Assembly (NCBI GenBank): GCA_903813345.2
Contig: CAIIXF020000002.1
Span: 22,520,455 to 22,584,454 of the forward strand
Length of the DNA: 64,000 nt
Reading direction: 5' to 3'
Source of the DNA: Owenia fusiformis
Taxonomy: Eukaryota > Annelida > Polychaeta > Sabellida > Oweniidae
Part shown: positions 11,440 through 24,800 of the stretch, one piece after another
Numbering within the stretch: position 1 is the stretch's first letter
Layout: the number at the start of each line of letters is the position of its first letter
Position numbers and translations under genes: made by a program
Notes under the pieces: model-generated
Databases searched by the model: none
What the model saw: the letters and a program-made list of their open reading frames with translations, nothing else
What the model was told of the DNA's origin: nothing

Positions 11440-12837
11440 TAGAAGCAGTCCATATCATTAAAGATGATACCATTATCTTTCCAATGGTATATTGAACATT
11501 ACCTTTCCAATTGTACATTTAATATTGGGGACAACTTGCATTTTTATATTTTACCTTAATGGAATGGATGCACCTTGACTCTCTTATTAGCTCAGGTAAT
11601 TCAATGATAATAACAAATTGATATGATCAATGAAACCTGTTTCATTGATGATTGATGACATAAACTGTTTCCTTAAAGGCCTTATGGAATCTATTCTGGC
11701 TTATATTGTACCTTCTCTCTTTCTTTTATTTCACCTTCTTTCTTTAAAATGTGATTTTTGCACTGTATTTGGATTTGACAATGTTGAATCTATGTCTTCA
11801 AGGTAGTCTAGAAATGCTCTTTTCAAAAATGTAATAAAATAATGTTTTTAGTCCTTTAACTTGGATTGTATTTGTTTTTAAAAGTGGTGAACAATTTGTC
11901 ATTTAGTGATATTTGCACTAAACTTGTATAAATACGTGTATGCCTCTTTTGAAGGTGCCAGAGTGCAAGTTTCCCTACATTTTCCACAATTTGGAAATCC
12001 ATTGTGAATTTGTTTTGGTCACCCATCCTTGTTGTCATATTGTTGGGAAATAATTTTTCTCTAAAATGATATATAATACAATGATTTAACATATACCATA
12101 TGATATTCATTACAAACTTTTTTTTTAAATAGAAAAATCAAAATTTTTCTTAAAATAATACAACCTGCAGGATGTTGCTGTGTTACCTTGTGATAAAACT
12201 AAAAAATTAAAGGTGAAGAAAAATTGCATGATTGAAATTAAAATGGTAATTGACATCTATTTAATGATTTTAAAATTGGTGTTTGTTCAAATGTAATACT
12301 ATATGCTTTGTTAAAATGGCTTTTTAAAAACCAGTCCAGAAAATGTTTTCAGTATGCTTAAAACTGTAAAAAGCACCTTTTCAAATGATGATTGAATTAT
12401 ACAACAACAATATTTAAAATTTACACAGGACCTTTAAAGTGATTCTGACAAGTGTAATATGAAGAATAAAATGAAGATTCTATGTTAAGCTATTCACAGA
12501 GTGTGTCAATGGATAAAGTATACTGATGCAGAAATATATTTGATATCATTAAAAGGACTGATGTAACTTCGCTTGCAGTAGGGAATAAAACAATGGAATG
12601 CAATTAGTCTGCTTAGCTAATGCACATGTATAAGTTGTATAAGCCTAATGAAACAAATTAAGTAGAGTATGTCCAATTCAATCACAAAATTGATTATTAC
12701 AGCGAAGTTAAACATCAAAATAATTAATCAGTTATAGATTCATTCTTCAACTCTGGAGAGTAAGAGGGACACTTGGAAATTTTAGTAAACACGATGCAGC
12801 AGCCTTGAATAATGGACATCAAGATGTAAACTTGTAG
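11440..12837. other. Intergenic, upstream of the lectin gene
   Basis: AT-rich with no recognised gene or repeat. It probably includes the lectin promoter; no convincing core promoter was found. Confidence 0.4.
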
Positions 12838-12879
12838 ATGAACATTTTAGAAACAACTAAAATATCATATTATAATAGA

Positions 12880-15800
12880 ATGTCAAAAAGGAAAACAACT
12901 ACACAATTTTTTACAATCGACATACCAATGTTACTACTTATATTGGTTTTACTAGAAATAGGTGAGTTCAATTTTAATAACTTTTTTTATTTTGCTATTC
13001 TGAATTCTAAGGTAATTGTAATTATTAATCCAGCAAGATAAAACACATCAAAAAAAGTAAACAAATAAAATATTTTAATTTTTTTGAAATCTTATACAGT
13101 AGTTATATTTAAATACTGGTTATTTTATATAAAGTGTAATTTTTTTATATATCTTATAGGTTATCTTTAAATAATGGTTATTTTATATAAAGTGTAATTT
13201 TTTTATATATCTTAAAGGTTATCTTTAAATAATGGTTATTTTATATAAAGTGTATTTTTTAAACAAAAATATTGTTTTCTTTAAATAATGGTTATTTAAT
13301 TTAAAGTGTAATTTTTTTTTTAAATCTCATAGTTATCTTTATATAATGGTTATTTTTAAATGGTCTATTTTTTAAATCTTATAGTTATATTTAAATAATA
13401 GTTTGTTTATATACTGTCATGTAAATGGTCCATTATATATTTTTCTTTTTATTTACTCTGATGGCATTACAATGACATATTAGCCACAACAGTGTACAAT
13501 ATACAAAAATAAACTAAACTAGCTAGTAAATACAGCATGACAAAGTATAGAAAAAATTAGTCATAAGTCAGTTTAAAATACAGCATAACAAAATGTTAAA
13601 ATATCAGTGTGATGTATCTTTGACCCTATATTAATCAATTCTTTAAACGAATGATAAATGAACTTTCCTAATGTAAAATAACAAGAATTTTATGCGACTT
13701 AAGCTTTTTAAATATAACATTCAGCACTGTATACAAAATTAAAGGGGCAACATTTGGCTTAACGTCTTCTTTGACATACCTATTTTCTTAAAATGTATGG
13801 ATAAATTATCAATTTCAGAATTAAGAAGTGTAAATTCAGTGCAAAGCTTCTACACCACGTGCAAAGCTTCTACACCACGTTTCAAGAGGAATATCAGCTG
13901 AAATAATGTTCATCCAGGGGGTTTCTTTGGAGATAATAAAAATATATGATAGTTTTGATGGAATATCTGTACTTAAATATATTTTGATACTGGTCCATGA
14001 TCGTTGAATCTTATATCTGCACTAATTGTTGCACCTTCAAATTATCTAATGATGTCAAACAGAAGTTTTCTTTCTGTTGTATTTTTTCTGCAACCCATAA
14101 GAAATATTGGTCATCTTCCAATATACTGCATAAACATTAATTTTGGCTTTTGCTTTAAATGACGACCAAGCTCTACGTGTAACTTGTGTGAACTAAGCCT
14201 ATACCTGCAAATAGCTTTTGTATAATTTAATACATTTTCATCAAACAAACCATTATAAAATGTTGTGGTATGTCTTTTGCATTATTTTGTTATGATTATC
14301 TTATGACTAAGTTATCATGAGCCATCCTTCTTCAAAGGACTTCATTTATGCTTAAAATTACTTGTAAAATACCCTTGCAGCAAGGATGATCATGAGCATG
14401 TTACTATAAAACGATTATCCTCTGGATTGTACATTTCCCAAAAACTTGCATCTTGAACAATCAACTGCTTTAAAAAGATAATGCTTATTAATTGATTATA
14501 TCTTATAGTATATAATAATGAAAAACACTCTTCCATGCATCTTATTAAATATATGTTCAGTTTGAACTACCATATTTTATCATTTTAAAAATTACCGCCA
14601 TAAATGCAAACTTTGATTTAAGGGAAAGTAATTTAGAAAGTAAATTATATTATGTATATTTTACTATTATGTTTAATAAGAATGTGTTGGCATTAAAAAG
14701 TGAAATCATGGTATCAGTTCTTCGGTGGTGCATTAATTTGATAAGCCATTGGGCACGACTAAGCTCCTATCAATAATGTATACTGTTGTCTTTTATATAT
14801 GAATGGTGACCTCACATACCATCCACTTGCTGTGTTATGTCATCGCAATAGCCGCGTCCCCTTTGTATTTATCCTTCCAAAGTGAACAAACGGCAGATAA
14901 GAGGGGCTCTGGCATACCAGAATAGTGTCATGGGAAGAATGAAATTTTCTTTTTAACAACGGGTTTAATTACCTGACATGGAAAAATCTTATTTTAATCT
15001 CCTTTCTTGTGGATACAGGGCTTATCTTAATTGGATGCTTATAGTAAATATATGCCTTATAATTATGAATTATTCATCTTACATTAGTATACATTTCCCG
15101 TGTCAGAGAGAAAAAAATTCAAAGTTGTTGAGTTTAAAATAGTGTTGCATAAATTTGAAATTGATAAAATTTGCAAGTTCTATTTATTGCTTATTTTTGT
15201 TACTTTAACAAAACTATTTAATTACTTGCATGTCATGTCATACTTAAGCAAATTCCGATAAAAACCTCCGAAGCAGTATCTGTCGTAGAAAAGGAAATTA
15301 ATACAGTACACAACAGTTCATCATTTCCTGATGTGTCATATTAACCAAATAAATATTTATAAGGAAGGCCTTCTGTCTACTACTTTTCCATATATAAATG
15401 AATAAATGCACGGAGCCCACGCGTCTTGAACTCATGACCTCAGGGTTGCAGTGACATCACCTAGGTTTGCAGTGACATCACCTAGGTTAGCGTGCTCAGT
15501 GCTTTAGACCACTCGGCCACCTCAACAACCCCAAAAATGACTATAGGGCACAGGTGTAACATTTATTTATTTTATTTATATCAGAACTTGAGTTTTAGAG
15601 AATTAAAAACATAGCATAATACTAGTAAATTTATAAAAGACAATGTTTCATCATTTTTTTCTTACTTTTAAGATGATACTGTCCATGCATATAGTTCCCA
15701 GTAAACAGTTCTGTAATTAGCTGAAATAAATATTTCGGAAGCATGTACTTCATTAGTCCAAATAATTGAATGCATACATCAAGAACACACTAGGGTAGAA

Positions 15801-18800
15801 TTAAGTTTATTTCATTAAAAAGCTTAATTTAAAATAAAACACATACATAAGCTGTCAAGAATCATATTCATTCTGGATCATTAAAGCCTCGTTAATTTAT
15901 AAAATAAAAAGCTACTATAGATAATACATACACAAGTGAGCCATCAAGAATCATACCATTATGGATCTATTTCAATAGTTTTGCCTTATTAAAGTTCCCA
16001 CTCTTGAATGTTACCATTTTTTCTTGTAAACAAATAGTAAGTTTTATACATATTTTTCCAGGCTCACTTCTGGCTTGTCCATCTGCATGGACGTTAGTTG
16101 GAGATGATTGTTACTACAGCTCAACTATGTTAGCTACACATTCTGAAGCTGAAACAGCCTGTAATGGAACAGGATCAACTTTAATTGTCATTGAGGATTC
16201 GACTGAAAATGATCTTGCAACAACGCTGTAAGTAATCAGATTTATGAGAAACTAAAATGCAAGTAGCAAGTCTGTAATTTTGCTCTATCTACACAGTACA
16301 GGGAGATATGTACTAAATTAGCACTCTAGCAAAAGCGTGCTCATGAGCACTCATGCAAAAGCGTGCTCATACGCACTCATGCCACGAGTGCTAATTTAGT
16401 ACTAATTCATGATATGAGTACCAATTTAGCGCTAAAAATCAATGAAATTAGCACTATTTTATCACTCATAAAATGAGTACTCATTTAGTAATAAAACATG
16501 CAATAAATCAGTACTCATGTCGTAAGTGCTCAGTGCCATGAGTACTATTTAAGTACTCGGCATATCTCCCTGTGATGCTTCCATGGTTATTGAACTTATG
16601 CATAATGCATAAAAAGCATTGTATTATTGGAAAAGTTCAATTGTCGGACATTAAGGATGAAAAATGAAGAATTTTGTTTTCAAAATAGGCATCACTTAAT
16701 GACATGAACCAGAAAAAACATTTTTATAAATAGTTTGCCTGGTTTTAGAAATGCTTATTCAGAAAAAAGCATTTATTTTAACAATTTTTCCATGGATAAA
16801 CTATCGCTCAGTTTTTGTGCCAACCAAATATGAATTATAAATTACTTACTGAACCAATTTGGAGATGAGAAATTATTCATTAAATTGGCAAGCAGGTGAA
16901 GCTGGATCATTATTTAACCAATTATAAATTATATAATTATTTAACCTTCACACATTTCCAATGCCATATAGATTATAACTGAGCAAATAACCAATTCAGA
17001 TCATATTATCTTTGATTTGTTTTGAATCTCTGAGCTAACATTGACTAAAATGGACTAATAGATTAAAAGCTTCTATTGATATTTTATATTGCTATGTCTA
17101 TTATGGGGAGCATTGATTCCCCAAAATAGCATATCTGTTATTTCCACTAATGTCAACACTCGACCATTGCTAGCTGACCATGAATAATATATGGCACCTT
17201 CTTGATTAATTACAGTAAAACCTATAAAGTGGAACTTTGCTGGAATTGAGAACCTTCATATGTAGAACACGTTCCGAATTTATGTTACTGCTAAACTTAG
17301 TGTAATTAAATGAATGTCTGTAAGTCTTAAACTATATATTTTGAGGTGTCACGTGTGTTCCGTTACTCAGTTTCTACTGTAATTATTAAATTCAATGTTT
17401 ATTGCAAAATTTCACAGATGTTTTGTTATTTTTAAGAAATTTGTCCTCTTTCTCAAGCAAAGTTATTTTCAGTTTACCTTATTTTTATTATAGATTTTAT
17501 TGATATATCATAAAATTGATCTTGACTTTATGTAATAATATCACAAACATCTATTTTTGGAATAGTTTCAAACATGTCAATGCATTAAAAATATTAATCT
17601 ACTAGGTAAATAGTTCTCAATAAGTGAAACATAATCGTACAGTCAATTGCCACACCCTTGTAATTGTAATTGATACATCTCGCATGTTTCAACATTGATA
17701 CTTTCATAGAAGTAAATTATACTGTCGAGGGTGATCCAAATTTTTTTCTGTGACAAGGTACAAAACACAATATAGAAATAAAACAAAAGTAACGAGATTG
17801 ATTTGTTTGTAACATGTGTCATTTTATTGCTAATCATGTTGACTTTCCGATACTGCATCACATGCTAGGCCAACTTAAAACAAATTAAAGAGGAAGTAGG
17901 TTAAAGTACAAATAGATGTTGTAGATGTTTAACTTACTTTTGACCTGATAACCCAGAAAATGTAATGAAAGTCAAAAGTACCCTCCAAAGCTCTTGTTGC
18001 AACTTTAAAGTACAAATCACTTGATTTTTTATTTTGTGTTATTACACTATTTGTGTAAGTAAAACATACAAAGGCAATAACTTGGAGTGTTTTTCTGTGA
18101 ATTAAAAGCCATTAAAACATGGTGTGCTCTAATTAAAAGAACTCCTCACTTCCTAGTTGATCAGTTCAATACATTTTACTGTCCATCATATTCCATGACG
18201 CACATTTTCCATTAAGCCACTTAACGCTGGATTATATACAGGGGCGGAGTTGAAAGATGACTAAGAAAAACAGTTCATTTCCACTGTCATATAAAGAATT
18301 CAAACATGACTGTATTCAGGCCATCTATAAACTGTGAACAAGGTCAACATTTCACCTGGTGTATATTCGCAAACAATACCCCTGGTAATGTGTGACATCA
18401 TAATGGACCATAATTAAGAAATATAGACCGAAGAGCAGGGGTATTAGCGTCGAATACACTCCACAGGGCTAGACACAAACGTATTCTGTTCGAAAGTTTT
18501 TGTGCCTAGCCATGAGGGGTGTATTCAACGCTATTACACCTGATCTGAGGTCTATATTACGATTCGAACACGAAAACTCATGTTTCTAATATTCATTAGT
18601 GTGGTTAGAAATAAGCCAAACTGACTCCTTGATTCTGGATCCATCAGTGATATAACACAGCATTTTTGCAGAAAATACATAATTGCTATTTCTCTAGCTT
18701 GATAAAAAGGATCATTCGTATTAATTATGTATGTATTCACTTAAATAACGTTTATTCATTACTGTAGAAATAGCTAAATAGCTATCCCCATATTTATTGT

Positions 18801-21800
18801 TTTATATAAAGTTGCAAAACATTTTAAAATATTGACTCCATGAGACAGATTTTTAACAATCCAATGACCTTATCTCTTGGTCTGTCAAGGTCATCTTGCT
18901 TCAAATTGACCAATTTTTTTTCAAAATCATTTACAAGTTATCAGAAGTTCAACTCTGACTTTAGATTTGAGATTTCACCTTCAATGACCTTCTCCGAGTC
19001 AAAAACGTTTTTTTCAACTTGCTTCAAATTGACCAATTTATTTTTTTAAAATCATCTACAAGTTCTCAGAAAATCAAATCTTGCTTCAGATTGAACTCAT
19101 AATATTGTGAGCAACTAGGTGGTGACGTTTTGTCATGTTAATGCCTTGTTGCTTTTACTTTATAATCAAATTCTGAGTGTTTGAGGTGAGACAAATAAAA
19201 ACAATGTGGGGGGGGGGCTTGCCTAATATTTTTTTATGAAAAAATTAAAAATATTTCCATTATTGAAACTAAAGTGTACAAAACAGGATATTTAAATCTA
19301 CAATGCATAAAAACAGAAAATCTTTGGCGACATTGATAATGTTGAAATGAGCAGTTGAATTAGGTTCTCCTAACCGAAAATTGTCCTTTCTGTACAAAAG
19401 TGAACTGCACAATATTAGAGAGCAAACATCAAGCCTTGGGATACAAAATACAGCGTATAGCCTTTCATGTGTGTAAGGATGGAAATAAATCTCCCTGTGT
19501 AGCTGGGAGAGCCACATACTTTTAACATGTCATTAAAGATGTCAAAGTATTTGATGATACATTCAAATGGATGTATTCAATTTCCAGAGGGAGTGGAACT
19601 ACCATGTGGATCGGCCTTGAGCAGATCTCACACAAAAATTGGATATGGGTTGATGGGACACCAGTTACGTTTGAGGAATGGGATTCCAATGGAGAAAAAA
19701 CTGGACTAACAGGTGGCTGTGTCTATATACAGCCCGATGGAAAGTGGATCCAGGCCTCAAGCTGTGACACACAAATGCAATTTATTTGCCTTCGGGATGT
19801 CAGTAAGTGCACAATGATTTTAGTGTATGGAGATATAATATCAAACTGTCCCGCAATTTGCGTATTTGTCACACACTTGCTGGAAAATTTGTCACGCCAG
19901 TTATTTTTGGGTGACAGAATATGTCACGCAAATACACATTTTACCTGATTATTGTCAAGCAAAAATATTTCTGTAAAAAAACTTCAAAAAGTGATTCCTG
20001 ATACAGCAAAAAAACGAACACATTTCGTTTGGACTTTTCACGCGAATACCGTATATGTCACGCATTTTCATTGAAAAATTTCGTTCCTACCCAGTCACCT
20101 AAACCAAATAACTGACTCTCACATTGCCATAAATGAAATTATTGTGAATAACTTGTATATATATTGTTTCTAGATACTCCCTGCGCAGATGGTATGTGTG
20201 ATCCAGCTGGTATTCTGTCATTAGGGAGTGAGACTACTGTAAATGTGACAACTCAAGGTATGGATCAATACTGACTGTTAATAACTAGAGTTTGAAACTT
20301 TTAAATAACCTGACATGGTTCTATTATATTTACTATTTTGGGGTTTGTTTAGGGGTTGAAGTTCTGCTCGAAAGCCGATTTTCAAAATGGCTGCTCATTA
20401 AAAAATGGCAGCCATTTTAGTGCCGATTTTACAGTAATTTAGGTGCAATATGTAAAACTGTATTGTTTTAAATGTAAAAAATTATATAGGACATTAATAA
20501 AGCTAGAAATGTAGATATTAAAGAAGCACATGGCTTTACACATTATTTTAACATATTTTACTATAACTCGAAAAGTAGTGGAGCAATTTTGTTCATATTT
20601 GGTATGTGAATACTATAAGCATGGCACACTGTTTAATGACACTTTTGGTAGAAGGTGGCCATTTTGAAAAATGGCCACCATTTTAACATATTTTACTATA
20701 ACTCGAAAAGTAAAGGAGCGATTTTGTTCATATTTGGTATGTGAATACTACCATGAAACACTGTCTAATGACACTTTTGGTAGAAGGTGGCCATTTTGAA
20801 AAATGGCTGCCATTTTTGCTACATACTTTGTTTGTAAAAATGCCAGCCATGGCTGTTTGATGGGATTTGCTACGCTTTGGCGTTGCTGTTGTCTAGTTAT
20901 TCATACCACACCTGGTCTGTTAAAGGGTTCCGATTAGCATCCCGTATAAAAACAATATGGCGGCTCCAGGCGAATCAACTGGATCAGTCCATTTTTAAGA
21001 AATAAGGGGAGTTCAGTAAAATCCAGTTTATTGAAATTGTCTTTGAGATAAAGTAATCCGTTTATAATGATTTTGAAAACGTTATCCAAAGAGTGATTGC
21101 GTTCAAAGAATACATACACAACAGCCAATATAAATCCTTGTATTAGAAACCGGTTTGTCTCGCTTTGTTTCATTTGTAGGATATTTCATATGCCAAACTG
21201 TGTGCTATTACGTTATGGGGAAATTTAGATGCCAATTTTTCCTTATTATACACAAATAGAAGATCCTGAAACTTCACCCATGAATGTGGAATTGATTTGT
21301 CAAAATAAAAATCACCCTTTTATAAATGTGTGACGATCTATAATATACTTATGCTATATAACAGTTAGAGGTGTTGACACAACGACCTCGAACCTGTGAA
21401 CCCTTGAGTATTATTCCGGGATCGGGCCTTTTATACCAAACGGTGAGCAACACCAGAAACGAGCGTTCGATTTGCTAAACGATATGCGTCACCCTTTAAG
21501 TCCCTTTGTATGAACAACAAAAAGTTTTCTTGGCTTGAAATCTTAGATGTTATGACTTCACAATAGCTTATCCTGCATATTTTATGTTTATGTAAGATAC
21601 AGTACAGTCCAGCGACCAAGTCATATTCTTGTGCATCGTGGTGCAGAACTTTGATACCGGCGCATCTGGGAAATATGTCAGTGCATCGAAGGTTTGCTTT
21701 GACAGGCGCATAATCTATTGCTACTCATTTCATGGGTTGGCGCATATATTACTAACCAATCATAAATAAAATAGGATACAATTACATGGGAAATCACGAT

Positions 21801-24800
21801 GAAGGGAAAATCACTACTGCAAAATAAATATATATTTTAATAAGAGATTTCTTATTTGACAGATATTTAGAAAAATATTTCTCATTTTTTATGATTGATA
21901 ACATAGGGGATAACATGAATTACAACATTATATTCATAAGAAAACTGTACATACAGTATACTGTATGTACAGTGCAATGGTGAAAACTGTTGGTGTATTG
22001 AAGGTTGCTCGACCAGCGCATAATCTATGCTTCATGTTTTTAAAAGGTCAATATTCTGGCTAATAAATAGCAATGGGCTTTTTGCTTACATGCATGCCTG
22101 TGCCTTTAACAGCCCCAAAAACCATTGCACTTATCTTACTATGATTGTCCCACTAAATAAAGTCTGAGTAGGGATATACGTAGAGAGAAACTTGGTTCTG
22201 AACAAAGAGGACTTTCCTAAAATTGTCTCAAAATTTCTCATTTTCTGTAAATTGATTTGGCTTTACTAAATAATTATACTGAGTTACATGTCATGAAATA
22301 GTTTTTTCCCAAAGGAGACACATACTGGTTATTTCCAACATAAAATAGTGATTTGATCAAATATGTTTTGCTTGGTGGGATTGGCTACTCCATTGATTTT
22401 CAGTGACTTTCTATCATAGTACTACTGTCGTGCTTGCATATTTTTCAGGAACTACAACAGATATAACTACAGAACCAACAACACAGCCAACAGCACAAAT
22501 GACAACACAACCAACAGCTCAAACAACAACACAATCAACAACACAAACAACAATAGAAACAACACAATCAACAACACAAACAACAATAGAAACAACACAA
22601 ACAACAATAGAAACAACACAAACAACAATAGAAACAACACAATCAACAACACAAACAACACAAATGACAACAGAACCAACACAATCAACAACACAAATGA
22701 CAACAGAACCAACACAATCAACAACACAAACAACAATAGAAACAACACAATCAACAACACAAACAACACAAATGACAACAGAACCAACAACAGAACCAAC
22801 AGCACAAACTTCAACACAATCAACAACACAAACACAACCAATTACAGAAACAACATCACAACCAACAACACAATCAATATCAGAAGCAAATACTATTTCC
22901 CATCCTTTCACGACAAGAACAGAACAAACATCGCAACCATTAGAACTGACTTCACAGATGGAATCCTTACTTAACAATACTTTGACAGGTAAGATACATC
23001 AATGCTAAATCATAATCAAAGTCATTAAAAAGACAAGTAGAAGGTAATGGATGGTGGACTTCATCTGTTAACTCATTTACTTCTTAACATTTTCATTTTT
23101 GCCAGTTTAATCTACATAATAAATATTTGTTGTTGATATATTAAAATGATTCAATAAGGGAAACATGTCACACAGGTGACAAGTGCCAAAAAACGGACCA
23201 AAAATTATAACAGCACCCAGCAGAAAAAAAAAAAATCTAAGTACAAAAAGGAAAACAAACCCGAACTATCCATGGGCGTAGCCAGGGGGCGATGCGATCG
23301 CAGAGAGGAGTGCAATTGCCCCCCACCCCAACATAAAAAAAGAAAAAAGCAATTTTGAAAAAAAATTAAATTCATTGTTTGAGATGCTTAAAATGCACCA
23401 TATAATATGTAAATTTTAAAAAAATTCTGGGGTAAACCCCTGTACTCCGCTTTTTGGGGCTCACTTCACTTGCAGTGGTGCAAACAAAAACTTTGAACCC
23501 CCTTGACATTTGCTGGTTACGCCTCTGCTGTCCTAAACTATAATCTATTGTGAAAGAAACACTGTCTAATTCCCCATTCTTTCAGTTAAAGTTAAAGTAA
23601 CTAAACACCTTTTGAAACTTAATTTGAGTAAATTGGATAGCTATTGCAAAAATCAGAGACATTTTGGTGACAATTCTGTAACTAGTTGTCTTGTCGCTCT
23701 GGAAGAAAGTCCTAGCTTGTAACCTTGCAATATTTATATTAAAAACACGTTTTTTAATTCCCAGAAGAAACCTATTCACAAAACAACAGGCATTGAACCC
23801 TTTGTAAAGTACAATAGCGATGACGTCTTCTCCAGTTACCAATTAAAATAATCAACTCTCATGAAAATTGTGACGTTAAAACCTGCATGTAGGCGACAGT
23901 TAGGATGCCTCTAATATCTAGAATCAATTTCAATCAACATTTGCAAATTACTTGTGAAAAGGAAGAAATTTGCAATACAATAGCAACAATCATCAAAATT
24001 AAGATCCTGGATATTACAGAGTGACACAAACATGCCACACACCCACACAATGTTGCATAACTTATTTGTCTGCGTGAATTCTGACTTGTTCTTTGCACAT
24101 TACAACTAGAGTCCATGAAACAACTCCAAAAGAAGTTTGAGATGACTAGCTCATGCAGCTAAATGCAAGTTTTATGTGCTTGTGGCATATTTGTGTCACT
24201 CTGTAGTTCTACATGAAATATGTTGCAAAAGTAGATTGAGTACCAACTTGATAAGAATTAGCTGATAAATTACAATGGGGTAATTTTACACTAACATTGC
24301 AAAATTTTGCCTTACATCGAGTTCAACATTCTCGGATGGCTCTCCACGATGTATAAATTTATATATAGTGTGCAAATAAAAACAATTAACCTAAAGTTCA
24401 ATGTTTTGCAAAATCGATAGAGCACCTGAAAAAATCTATTAAACCTGGGTACATTTGCAAAAAATCACAATTAGAAACTCAAAATAGTCTCATATTTTCC
24501 AAGATTAATCAAAGAGTACATGTATAGTACAATTATAGTGCATATACACATCAATGCATGCTAGCATATGTAACTGGGGATTAGTTTGATTGAAAAATCT
24601 AGTAAGATTTATTTTGTTTATTTTTTATTTATTTATTTACTATAATTATCTACTATTAGATTTACAGGGTTGGCACTAAATACCTGTAAATAAGGGTTCT
24701 GTACTGAGAGGTTTAGGATATGGGGTTTATCCGGAGGGATATATGCATATCTACCTGAGGGACCGAAGGTAGATGTGCATATCTCACGAGGGAGACCATA

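Noticed and set aside
22467-22977. Two long minus-strand frames rich in Val, Leu and Cys
   Set aside because: They are antisense readings of the Thr/Gln minisatellite in the lectin stalk exon; the plus frame has splice signals and domain continuity.
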